Source: Skermanella aerolata KACC 11604
GTDB lineage: Bacteria > Pseudomonadota > Alphaproteobacteria > Azospirillales > Azospirillaceae
DNA length: 64,000 nucleotides
Assembly (NCBI RefSeq): GCF_000936425.1
Contig: NZ_AVFK01000028.1
Span: forward strand, 47,952 to 111,951
Reading direction: 5' to 3'
Shown here: positions 52,953-60,974 of the stretch, in pieces
How positions within the stretch are numbered: the stretch's first letter is position 1
Layout: each line of letters starts with the position of its first letter
The notes under the pieces: generated by a model
What the model was told of the DNA's origin: nothing
Seen by the model: only the letters and a program-made list of their open reading frames with translations
Database searches by the model: none
Translations under genes and position numbers: made by a program

Positions 52953-54149
52953 TTACTGCGGAGCCAGCTCGAAACTGCCGTCTTTGAAAGTATTGGCGCG
53001 GTTAACGACCATGCCTGAATCCGGGAAGCCGTTGCGCTGGTCGGGACCCCAGCTATAGGTCGCATAGACGCCGTCCAGCCCAGTCGTGCTCTCCATCGCC
53101 GCCTGAAAGGCCTTCGGCTCGGTCGAACCCGCCTTCTTCACGGCATGCTCGATCACCTTGACCGTGTCGTAGCCGAGCGCCACCCACCAGAAGGTGAAGT
53201 TGATTTCGCCGCCCAATTTCGGCCGCATCGCATCCATCAGCGCCTGCGTCCGCTCCGGCAGCTTGCCGTCCGTGCCGTAGGTCGTGCTGACATAGCCGGC
53301 CGCGTAGACGCCATCCCAGTATTCCGGCTTGTTAAGCAATTCCTTGATCGGCAGCGCCATCAGGGCGGGGTGGCCGACGACCGGCACGTCCCACTGCATG
53401 TTGCCGCGAGTGTTGAGCAGCCGCCCCAGCAACCCGGTGGCGGCCGACCACGGCATCAGCACGTCGGCCCCCGCCGCGCGCGCCTTGCTGATCTCGTCGC
53501 TCAGATCGGTCTTGTTGGGATCGACCAGTGCCGAGTAGACCGGCTCCACCCCGGCTTTCTTCAGCAGTTCGGCGGCGGTCTTAGCGCTGGAGGTGCCGTA
53601 GCCGCTGGTGTCGCCGATCACCGCCACCTTCTTGCGCTTGAGGACGTCGAGCGCGTAGTCGTTGGCCGACTTGATCCACTGGGTATTCGTGTTGATCGCG
53701 CGGAACGCCAGCGGGAACTTCTTCGAATCGGTCAGTTCATCGATGCTGCCGATGACGATGTTCGGAACGCCGGCCTTTGCGGCGATCGGTCCGGTCGCCA
53801 GGGACTCGCCCGAATTGACCGGGCCGATGATGAAGTTGACCTTGTCGCGGAACAGCAGTTGCTGGGCGAAGTTGACGGCTTTGGTCGGATCGCCGGCGGT
53901 ATCGCGGGTCAGAAGCTCGATCTGCCGGCCGTTGATGCCGCCCGCCTTGTTGATCTCCTCGACCGCATACTGCACGCCCTGGTTTTCGGCCACCGCCGCC
54001 GAAGAGAGCGGACCGGTGAGTGAAGACAGCCAGCCGATCTTGATCGGCTCTTCCGCCAGTGCCGTCTGCGAGATGAGGCCCGATGCGGCGAGGACGCCAG
54101 CCGCTGCCAGAGCACGCACGATCCCCACGCGGAGCATTCGCTCTTTCAT
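52953..54149 (-). CDS. Branched-chain amino acid-type ABC transporter binding protein, LivK-like
   Basis: This is a 398-residue periplasmic binding protein and the first gene of the long minus-strand operon. The signal peptide is IVRALAAAGVLAASGLISQ, cleaved at TALA-EEP. The mature protein begins IKIGWLSSLTGPLSSAAVAE, typical of type I periplasmic folds. A GEVxxAYSWGP-like late element is ATYSWGPDQRNGFPDSGMVV. Such proteins often bind aromatic or short branched acids. Its promoter lies in 54150-54442. Confidence 0.93.
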   Translation of the reverse strand: MKERMLRVGIVRALAAAGVLAASGLISQTALAEEPIKIGWLSSLTGPLSSAAVAENQGVQYAVEEINKAGGINGRQIELLTRDTAGDPTKAVNFAQQLLFRDKVNFIIGPVNSGESLATGPIAAKAGVPNIVIGSIDELTDSKKFPLAFRAINTNTQWIKSANDYALDVLKRKKVAVIGDTSGYGTSSAKTAAELLKKAGVEPVYSALVDPNKTDLSDEISKARAAGADVLMPWSAATGLLGRLLNTRGNMQWDVPVVGHPALMALPIKELLNKPEYWDGVYAAGYVSTTYGTDGKLPERTQALMDAMRPKLGGEINFTFWWVALGYDTVKVIEHAVKKAGSTEPKAFQAAMESTTGLDGVYATYSWGPDQRNGFPDSGMVVNRANTFKDGSFELAPQ

Positions 54150-54225
54150 GTTTCCTCCCGGACAATTTTTTTATCTTCTCTGGCCGTAACTCTCACCCCC
54201 ACTCGCCGTCTCTGTCAAGTTACGA

Positions 54226-54240
54226 TTCCGATGGATGGAA
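54226..54240. promoter_or_regulatory. Candidate operator 1 (TTCC-N7-GGAA)
   Basis: TTCCGATGGATGGAA shows TTCC and GGAA at a 7-nt spacing, and its right half ATGGAAC equals that of the second site 120 bp away. IclR proteins often bind GGAA/TTCC-type palindromes near this size, so the IclR protein encoded at 47645-48454 is a reasonable ligand. Confidence 0.4.
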
Positions 54241-54344
54241 CAATTATCTGGCGTTGAAGAGCCTTGATTTTAAAAATTTTCGAGTACAACATTGGTTTCC
54301 CGTGCCTGTATAGCTTAGTCACCCGATTTTCAGAGAAGTCATGT

Positions 54345-54361
54345 GTTCCATCTTATGGAAC
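54345..54361. promoter_or_regulatory. Candidate operator 2 (GTTCCAT-CTT-ATGGAAC)
   Basis: GTTCCATCTTATGGAAC is a 7-bp perfect inverted repeat around a 3-nt centre, 82 bp before the atuA-like start. It contains the same TTCC-N7-GGAA pattern as the site at 54226-54240. Confidence 0.5.
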
Positions 54362-54442
54362 TACTGGATCCGAATGAGGCGGTAGCTTGGCGGCGGCGGG
54401 CAACGACAGCCCAGAAGAGGCGGACAACATGGGAGACATGCC

Positions 54443-55795
54443 ATGAAGAGGCTCCGGATCGGTTCCGGCTCGGCCTGGTGGGGCGACAGGGTCGAACCCG
54501 CGCGACTTAACGCCGAGCACGGCGACCTGGATTATCTCTGCTTCGAGACGATGGCGGAAGCGACGGTTTCGGCAGCCCAGGTCCGGGCACGGCGCGATCC
54601 CGATTTTCCCGGCTACGACACATATCTGGACGACCGGATGCAAGCGGTCCTTCCCGGATGCATCAAGCGCGGCACCAAGATCATCAGCAACCAGGGCTGG
54701 ATCAATCCGGATGGGGCGGCGCAGCGTGTCACCCACTGGCTGCGCGAACTGGGTGCCCGTGGCGTCAAGGTCGCCGCCGTGTCCGGCAGCGTCATCACCG
54801 ACCGCGTGCTCGACCTGACGGACACGATCCTGGAAAACGGCAAGCCGACCTCGACCCTCAAGGACAGCCTCGTCTCGGCTGAAGCCTATCTCGGGGCCGA
54901 ACCGATCGTCGAGGCCCTCCGCCAGGGTGCGCAGATCGTCATCACCGGCCGCGTCGCCGACCCGTCCTTGTTCATGGCGCCGATGATGCATGAGTTCGGC
55001 TGGGACCCCTCCGACCATGTCAGGCTCGGCCGTGGCATCGGCCTGGGTCACCTGATGGAATGCGGATCGCAGGTGACGGGCGGCTATTTCCCCGATCCGG
55101 GCTTCAAGGACATGCCCGAGCCGTGGAACCTGGGCTTCCCGATCATCGAGGTCGAGGAGGACGGCTCCGCCGTCATCACCAAGCTTCCGGGGACCGGCGG
55201 CGCCGTCAACCTGATGACGGTCAAGGAACAGATATTCTACGAGGTCCATGACCCGGCCAATTACCTGACCCCCGATGTCGTGGTCGATTTCACCACCACC
55301 CAGCTGGAAGAAATCGGCCCCGACCGGGTGCGCGTGACCGGCATCGGCGGCAAGCCGCGCACCCCGACTCTGAAGGTCTCGATCGGCTGCATGGAAGGCT
55401 TCATCGGCGAAGATATGTTCTTCTACGCCGGGCCGGGTGCGTTGCGGCGGGCGAAGCTCGCCAAGCAGATCCTGGAAGAGCGCTTCAAGATCGTCGGTCT
55501 CGACGCGGAGGAGGTCCGCATCGACTTCCTCGGCCTCAACGCGATCCATGGCGACGCGACGCCGAAGGACCTGCCGGAACCCTACGAGATCGCCGTCCGT
55601 GTCGCCGCCCGCACCAAGACCCGCGCGGAAGCGGTCAAGGTCGGGCGTGAGGTTGACGGCATGGCCGTTTCCGGCATCGCCATGACCGGCAAGCGGGTGC
55701 CTCACCAGGACCGGACCCGCGAGATCATCGGCGTCTGGTCGTCGCTGGTGCCGCGCGAGAAGGTCCAGTCCAGCATAGCCATCTACGAGAGCTGA
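54443..55795 (+). CDS. AtuA-like protein (DUF1446), large domain
   Basis: This is a 450-residue cytoplasmic protein of the acyclic terpene utilisation AtuA family. It begins MKRLRIGSGSAWWGDRVEPA, with LDYLCFETMAEATVSAAQ and a GWINPDGAAQRVTHWLRELG motif typical of the family. The start has GGGAGA just upstream. AtuA is needed for growth on citronellol and geraniol in Pseudomonas, but its reaction is not settled. Here it begins the plus-strand arm and is followed after 5 nt by a separate AtuA C-terminal-like gene; in many species the two are one protein. Confidence 0.9.
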   Translation: MKRLRIGSGSAWWGDRVEPARLNAEHGDLDYLCFETMAEATVSAAQVRARRDPDFPGYDTYLDDRMQAVLPGCIKRGTKIISNQGWINPDGAAQRVTHWLRELGARGVKVAAVSGSVITDRVLDLTDTILENGKPTSTLKDSLVSAEAYLGAEPIVEALRQGAQIVITGRVADPSLFMAPMMHEFGWDPSDHVRLGRGIGLGHLMECGSQVTGGYFPDPGFKDMPEPWNLGFPIIEVEEDGSAVITKLPGTGGAVNLMTVKEQIFYEVHDPANYLTPDVVVDFTTTQLEEIGPDRVRVTGIGGKPRTPTLKVSIGCMEGFIGEDMFFYAGPGALRRAKLAKQILEERFKIVGLDAEEVRIDFLGLNAIHGDATPKDLPEPYEIAVRVAARTKTRAEAVKVGREVDGMAVSGIAMTGKRVPHQDRTREIIGVWSSLVPREKVQSSIAIYES

Positions 55796-55800
55796 CCGCC

Positions 55801-56145
55801 ATGCGTGTCCAATTGCAGCACGTCGCCCATGTCCGTTCGGGAGACAAGGGCAACACATCCAACATCATGGCCATCGCCTATAGCGAGGACCTTTATCCGC
55901 TGCTCAAGGAGCAGCTGACCGCCGAGCGGTTCAAGGCCTATTACGGCGGCGCCATCAAAGGGCCGGTGGACCGCTACGCGGTGGACCACTTGTGGGCGCT
56001 CAACTTCGTGGCCCAGGGAGCACTGGGCGGCGGCGTATCGCGCAGCCTCTGCCTCGACAACTACGGCAAGGCGCTGTCCGCCGCGATCCTCGGTTTCGAA
56101 CTCGACGTGCCGGACCGTCTCGCCAACCAGCTACGCGGCCTTTGA
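55801..56145 (+). CDS. AtuA C-terminal-domain-like protein
   Basis: This 114-residue protein corresponds to the C-terminal domain found fused to AtuA in other bacteria. It starts VQLQHVAHVRSGDKGNTSNI, with HVRSGDKGN as the family mark, and ends LDVPDRLANQLRGL. It lies 5 nt after the AtuA-like gene, so the two chains probably assemble. Its contribution to the reaction is unknown. Confidence 0.88.
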   Translation: MRVQLQHVAHVRSGDKGNTSNIMAIAYSEDLYPLLKEQLTAERFKAYYGGAIKGPVDRYAVDHLWALNFVAQGALGGGVSRSLCLDNYGKALSAAILGFELDVPDRLANQLRGL

Positions 56146-56172
56146 CCGTACGGCATTCGACCGGAGGCCACC

Positions 56173-57222
56173 ATGACCAACCATGCCCTCGTGGTCGGGG
56201 GACTGGGAGTCGCCGGCCGCGGCATCGTCGCGGCCCTCTCCCAATCTCCCGACTGGAAAATAACGGCGCTTTCGCGCCGGCGGCCGGAAGAACCGGGCGC
56301 AGCACGCCACCTCTCGGTCGATCTGGCGGACCGGGCCGATGCGGAAGCGAAGCTGAGCGACCTGACCGACGTCACGCATATCTTCTTCGCCGCCTATATG
56401 GAGCGGCCGACCCCGGCGGAGGAGGTGGCGCCAAACCTTGCGATGCTGCGCAACACCGTCGAGGTCGTCGAGCGGATGGCGCCAGGATTGGAACACGTCA
56501 ACCTGATGCAGGGCACCAAGGCGTACGGGACCCATCTCGGTCCCTACAAGACGCCGGCACGGGAAACCGACCCGCGCCACATGCCGCCCAACTTCTATTA
56601 CGACCAGCAGGATTTTCTGACCGAGCGCAGCAAGGGCAAGTCGTGGAGCTGGTCGGCGCTGCGGCCGCGCACGATCTGCGGCATCGCCGTGAACACGCCG
56701 ATGAACCTTGTCTCGGCGATCGCGGTCTATGCCACGATTTCCAAGGAACTCGGCCTGCCGCTGCGTTTCCCCGGAAATCCCGGCTGCTTTGGTGCGCTTC
56801 AGCAGATGGTCGATGCCGAACTGCTCGGGCGGGCGGCGGTCTGGGCCGCGACCGAGCCGCGCTGCTCCGCGCAAGTCTTCAACGTCACCAATGGCGGCCT
56901 CTTCCGCTGGCAGCATATGTGGCGGCATTTTGCCGAGTACTTCGGCATGGAAGAGGCGCCGCTCCAGACTTTGCGGCTGGTCGATGCCATGGCGGACAAA
57001 GGTCCCGTCTGGGACGAGATCGTGCGAAACCACGGTCTGAAGCCGCACAAGTTCGATGAGATCGTCTCCTGGAAGTTCGGCGACATGCAGTTCCACCAGA
57101 ACTGGGACAGCATCTCCGAGACGACCAAGATCCGCCGCTTCGGCTTCCACGATGTCGTCGATGACGAAGAGATGTTCACCCGCCTCTTCGACCGCCTGCG
57201 GGAGATGAGGATGATTCCATAA
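56173..57222 (+). CDS. PRISE-type SDR (progesterone 5-beta-reductase/iridoid synthase-like), copy 1
   Basis: This is a 349-residue extended SDR. The cofactor motif is VVGGLGVAGRGIV, and ALSRRRPEE places the NADP-binding arginines. MPPNFYYDQQDFL matches the NFYY motif that characterises progesterone 5-beta-reductase and iridoid synthase relatives, which reduce activated enones. It has GGAGG before its start. The next gene is a clear paralogue, 22 nt after the stop. Together with AtuA it suggests a terpenoid-like or other enone intermediate. Confidence 0.88.
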   Translation: MTNHALVVGGLGVAGRGIVAALSQSPDWKITALSRRRPEEPGAARHLSVDLADRADAEAKLSDLTDVTHIFFAAYMERPTPAEEVAPNLAMLRNTVEVVERMAPGLEHVNLMQGTKAYGTHLGPYKTPARETDPRHMPPNFYYDQQDFLTERSKGKSWSWSALRPRTICGIAVNTPMNLVSAIAVYATISKELGLPLRFPGNPGCFGALQQMVDAELLGRAAVWAATEPRCSAQVFNVTNGGLFRWQHMWRHFAEYFGMEEAPLQTLRLVDAMADKGPVWDEIVRNHGLKPHKFDEIVSWKFGDMQFHQNWDSISETTKIRRFGFHDVVDDEEMFTRLFDRLREMRMIP

Positions 57223-57244
57223 CGCTGGAGTGGGAGACCGGATC

Positions 57245-58297
57245 ATGCCTCCGAAACGAATCCTGATCGCCGGCGCCCTGGGAGTCATCGGGCGAGCGCT
57301 GGTGGATCATTGCGAAAACGATCCCGATATCGAGCTGATCGGGCTGGCGCGCCGCCGGCCCGAGTTTCCGACGCGGGCCGAGTTCCGGTCCGTCGATCTG
57401 CTCGACCGTGCCGACTGCGAACGCCAGCTCTCCGACCTTGGAGACCTCAGCCACATCGTCTACGCCGCGTGGCAGCCCCGGCCGTCGCGGCGGGAGGAGG
57501 TGGCGCCGAACCTGACCATGCTGCGGAACCTGATGGAAACGGCCGGCGACGGTGCGCCCGGTCTGCGCCATGTGACGCTGCTCCAGGGCGCCAAGGCCTA
57601 TGGCAGCCATCTCGGCCCGTTCCGGACACCCGCGCGGGAGACCGACCCGCGCCACATGCCGCCGAACTTCTACTACGACCAGCAGGACTACCTGTCCGAA
57701 CTCCAGCAACGCCGCGACTGGAGCTGGACGATCTTCCGCCCGACCTTCGTCTACGGCTTCGCCGTCGGCAACCCGATGAACCTGACGACGGTGATCGCCG
57801 TCTACGCCGCGATCTCGCGCGAGCTGGGCTTACCGCTCCGATTTCCCGGCACCGATGCCGCCTACCGGGTCCTGTCGCAGGCAGTCGATGCCACGTTGAT
57901 CGCCAAGGCTATACTCTGGGCCGGCGAAAGCCCGCAGGCCCGCGACGAAGTCTTCAACATCACCAACGGCGATCTTTTCCGGTGGTCGAGCCTGTGGCCA
58001 CAGCTCGGGAAGTTGCTCGACATGGCGGTGGCGGAGCCTCAGCGGATTCCGCTGGTCGAACAGATGGCGGTGCATGAGCACGTCTGGGACGGCTTGGTGG
58101 CAAAGCACGGGCTGAAACCGTATCGGTACCGCGACATCGTCTCCTGGGCCTTCGGCGACTTCTGCTTCAACCGGGAATACGACCACATCCTCGACACGAC
58201 CAAGCTGCGCCGGTGCGGCTTCGACGGGTGCGAGGACAGTTACCGCATGTTCGAGCGTCAGCTCGGCTTTCTGCGGGAACACAGGATCATCCCCTAG
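57245..58297 (+). CDS. PRISE-type SDR (progesterone 5-beta-reductase/iridoid synthase-like), copy 2
   Basis: This is a 350-residue paralogue of the preceding enzyme. The cofactor motif is IAGALGVIGRALV and the NFYY motif is MPPNFYYDQQDYL; RPTFVYGFAVGNPMNLTTVI also has a close counterpart. The ATG at 57245 has GGGAGA upstream and fits the neighbour's N terminus. Both copies end with a conserved region (F.REYDH..DTTKLRR in this one). Two copies could handle different isomers or chain lengths, or form a heterodimer. Confidence 0.88.
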   Translation: MPPKRILIAGALGVIGRALVDHCENDPDIELIGLARRRPEFPTRAEFRSVDLLDRADCERQLSDLGDLSHIVYAAWQPRPSRREEVAPNLTMLRNLMETAGDGAPGLRHVTLLQGAKAYGSHLGPFRTPARETDPRHMPPNFYYDQQDYLSELQQRRDWSWTIFRPTFVYGFAVGNPMNLTTVIAVYAAISRELGLPLRFPGTDAAYRVLSQAVDATLIAKAILWAGESPQARDEVFNITNGDLFRWSSLWPQLGKLLDMAVAEPQRIPLVEQMAVHEHVWDGLVAKHGLKPYRYRDIVSWAFGDFCFNREYDHILDTTKLRRCGFDGCEDSYRMFERQLGFLREHRIIP

Positions 58298-58338
58298 CAG
58301 GGGCGCGATTTCGTCAAATGCATACTGGAAAAGTCGAC

Positions 58339-59310
58339 ATGATAGGCAAGCTTTATCTCGGCCTAGCCCTGTGCTTGGCCACGGCCATGACCGTCCCCGC
58401 GCTGGCGGCGGATTACCCCGATAAGCCGGTCCGGATCGTGGTTCCCTTCCCGCCGGGCGGCACCACCGACGTTCTCGCCCGGATCGTCGCGACCGGCCTC
58501 AGCGAGCGGATGGGCCAGCCGTTCGTCGTGGACAACCGCCCAGGCGCCAGCGGCGTCATCGGCACCTCGATGGTCGCCAAAGCGGAGCCGGACGGCTACA
58601 CCCTCGTCTTTGCCACGATCAACACCCATGGCATTAACGCCAGCCTGTTCCCCAACCTTCCCTACGATCCGATCAAGGATTTTGCCCCGGTGACGGTCGT
58701 GGCGAATACGCCCAACGTCCTGATGGTGCATCCCTCGGTGCCCGCGAAGAACCTTTCCGAGTTGATCGCGCTCGCCAAGGCGGAGCCGGCCAAGCTGAAC
58801 TTCGGCTCGACCAGCCTGGGCGGGTCGCCGCACATGAGCGGCGAGCTTTTCAAGATGATGGCGAAGGTCAACATCGTCCACGTCCCCTACAAGGGCGGCG
58901 GTCCCATGCTGACCGACCTGATCGGCGGCCATATCCAGATGGCCTTCGACAATCTTCCGTCGTCGATGGGCCATATTCGTTCAGGCGAGGTCCGCGCCAT
59001 CGCCGTGACAACGGCCGAACGCGCCCCCAGCGCTCCAGATGTCCCGACGATGCGGGAGAGCGGCTTGCCGGACTATGAGGTCGCCGCATGGTTCGGGATG
59101 CTGGCTCCGGCGGGAACGCCGCCCGAGATCGTGAACCGTCTCCAGCAAACCGTCGGCGAAATCCTGCAAAGCCCGGAAGGCGCCAAGCGGCTTGCGGACC
59201 TTGGCGCCGAGCCGGTCGGAAACACTCCCGCCGAGTTTGCCGAGGTCATCGCCTACGAGGTGACGCGGTGGCGCGAAGTCGTTCAGGCGACGGGCGTGAA
59301 GGTGGAGTGA
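58339..59310 (+). CDS. Tripartite tricarboxylate transporter binding protein, TctC/Bug-like (orphan)
   Basis: This is a 323-residue periplasmic binding protein. The Sec signal reads MIGKLYLGLALCLATAMTVP, cleaved after ALA. The family marks are YPDKPVRIVVPFPPGGTTD, FVVDNRPGASGVIG and DGYTLVFAT. An ATG at 58318 would add seven residues ahead of the signal. It closes the plus-strand arm, 41 nt after the second SDR. No TctA/TctB gene is present. It mirrors the TctC at the end of the minus arm, though the two differ in export signal. Confidence 0.92.
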   Translation: MIGKLYLGLALCLATAMTVPALAADYPDKPVRIVVPFPPGGTTDVLARIVATGLSERMGQPFVVDNRPGASGVIGTSMVAKAEPDGYTLVFATINTHGINASLFPNLPYDPIKDFAPVTVVANTPNVLMVHPSVPAKNLSELIALAKAEPAKLNFGSTSLGGSPHMSGELFKMMAKVNIVHVPYKGGGPMLTDLIGGHIQMAFDNLPSSMGHIRSGEVRAIAVTTAERAPSAPDVPTMRESGLPDYEVAAWFGMLAPAGTPPEIVNRLQQTVGEILQSPEGAKRLADLGAEPVGNTPAEFAEVIAYEVTRWREVVQATGVKVE

Positions 59311-59344
59311 GGCTGGTTTGGGCAAGTCCTGACAGAGCGAAGCG

Positions 59345-60925
59345 TCAGGCGCGCTCGGGGGCAAGCGACAGGAAGTCGTCGGCCAAGGCAGCGATGTCCG
59401 CCGCCAGGGACCGGTCCCGGCCGAGTGGGGGAACCGTGCGCCGCACGCGTGCCGCCAGCGTGCGGCTCGACGCCGCGAAGCCGGCCGACGGACCGCCGGC
59501 GAAGTCGATCGCCTGACTCAAGGCAATGGCATGGATAGCCAACACGTGTCCGCACAATTCGACCAATCGCGCAGTCTTGCGCGCCGCGATGGTGCCCATG
59601 GTAACCACGTCCTGATTGTCGGCATTGGTCGGAATGGACTGGATCGATGCCGGGATCGCCAGCGACCGCATTTCCGCCACCAGTGCGGTAGCGGTGACCT
59701 GGGCACCCATCATGCCGCTGTCCAGTCCGACCGTCCCGCCGGTGAGGAAGGCAGGCAATCCCTCATTTCGGCGCGGATCGGTCAACCGGGCAAGACAGCG
59801 TTCCGCATGCACGGCAATCCCGATGACGGCCAGCATGAGACTGTCGGAAGCATAGGCGACATGTTGACCGAAGAAGTTTCCACCGTGAAGGACATGGCCG
59901 TCGTCGGCGAAGACCAGCGGGTTGTCCGTGGCACTATTCAGTTCCGTTTCGACGATGCGGTCGTGGTGGTCGAGCTGATCGCGCACCGCCCCCAGCAACT
60001 GAGGAACGCACCGGATGCTGTAGGGGTCCTGCGGCATGGCCCGGTAGTGCAGGACGCCGTCGTCGTCCGGCAAGGTTTCCAAAACCGGAGGCGGCTGCTC
60101 CGAACCGGTCAGCCGGGTGCTTCCGCAGGCCAGCCGTCCCAGTTCGGCATGTGCCCAGAGCTGTCCCGGATGAGGGCGAACAGTGCCGAAACGCGGGTCG
60201 AATGCCTCCTGGTGTCCTCCGAACAGTTCCGCATTCGCAAGGGCAGCACGCAGGCTCAGGTCCAGCAGCGCGCGGCTGCGAACGCCGTTCAGCGCCGCGA
60301 TTCCCGTCATTGCCGCCGTTCCGTTGACCAGCGCCAGCCCCTCCTTGCGGCCCAGACGGATCGGGTGCAGGCCGGCTCGCGCCAATGCGCCGGCGCCGGA
60401 TAGACGCTCGCCGTCGACGAACGCTTCTCCCTCGCCGAGCAGGACAAGGGCGATGTGGGACAGCGGCGTCAGGTCGCCGCTGGCTCCTACGGTCCCCATT
60501 TCCGGCACGACCGGCGAGACGCCTTGGTTCAGCAGGTCGAGCAGGAGGGAGAATGTCGAAGCCCCGATCCCGGAAAAGCCCCTTGCGAGGGTGCCGGCCC
60601 GCGCCGCCATGACGGCCCGCACTTGGGCGACCGGCAGCGGCGCGCCGACACCCGACGCCAAGTGGTAGACGAGGCTGCGTTGAAGTCTCTCCGCCTGCTC
60701 CGGCAAGACATGATGTTCAGCCAACGGGCCGAAGCCCGTCGTGACGCCATAGATGCGCCGCCGCTCCTTCACCATGCGGGCAAGTGCATCGCTGGCCTCC
60801 GCCATACGCTGCTGGGCGGCGGGACCGATCGTGACGGCCCCGCCCGCCGCTATCCGGCCGATGTCCTGCAAGGTTAACTGGCTGCCCAGATCTACCGGCG
60901 GCGCCGCGATCGTATAGGAATCCAT
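59345..60925 (-). CDS. tal: Tyrosine ammonia-lyase (aromatic amino acid lyase with MIO cofactor)
   Basis: This is a 526-residue enzyme of the histidine/phenylalanine/tyrosine ammonia-lyase family. The self-formed MIO cofactor arises from Ala148-Ser149-Gly150 in GTVGASGDLTPLSH. The selectivity position reads SLVYHLASG, with His88-Leu89 as in Rhodobacter tyrosine ammonia-lyase (His89-Leu90); histidases have Ser-His and phenylalanine lyases usually Phe-Leu. Tyr59 in RRIYGVTTGFGP is the catalytic tyrosine. It should turn tyrosine into p-coumarate, the PYP chromophore acid. It follows the CoA ligase by 49 nt. Confidence 0.92.
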   Translation of the reverse strand: MDSYTIAAPPVDLGSQLTLQDIGRIAAGGAVTIGPAAQQRMAEASDALARMVKERRRIYGVTTGFGPLAEHHVLPEQAERLQRSLVYHLASGVGAPLPVAQVRAVMAARAGTLARGFSGIGASTFSLLLDLLNQGVSPVVPEMGTVGASGDLTPLSHIALVLLGEGEAFVDGERLSGAGALARAGLHPIRLGRKEGLALVNGTAAMTGIAALNGVRSRALLDLSLRAALANAELFGGHQEAFDPRFGTVRPHPGQLWAHAELGRLACGSTRLTGSEQPPPVLETLPDDDGVLHYRAMPQDPYSIRCVPQLLGAVRDQLDHHDRIVETELNSATDNPLVFADDGHVLHGGNFFGQHVAYASDSLMLAVIGIAVHAERCLARLTDPRRNEGLPAFLTGGTVGLDSGMMGAQVTATALVAEMRSLAIPASIQSIPTNADNQDVVTMGTIAARKTARLVELCGHVLAIHAIALSQAIDFAGGPSAGFAASSRTLAARVRRTVPPLGRDRSLAADIAALADDFLSLAPERA

Positions 60926-60974
60926 CCGCGTCTCTCCCGTCGTTGGGCGTCTTATTGAGCGTGTCGCCGGGCTT

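Larger units (their letters stand above)
54150..54442. promoter_or_regulatory. Divergent promoter region of the catabolic locus
   Basis: This 293-bp gap separates the livK-like and atuA-like starts and must drive both arms. The middle (54240-54330) is AT-rich compared with the flanks. It contains two matching palindromes, listed separately. The placement fits control of both arms by one regulator. Confidence 0.6.

Noticed and set aside
59328..59349. Six-bp stem between the converging TctC and ammonia-lyase genes
   Set aside because: Too short and overlapping a stop codon, without a T-tract, to call a terminator.
59345..60925. Histidine ammonia-lyase (HutH) of histidine degradation
   Set aside because: His88-Leu89 and the adjacent coumarate ligase and PYP genes favour tyrosine ammonia-lyase, and no other hut genes are present.
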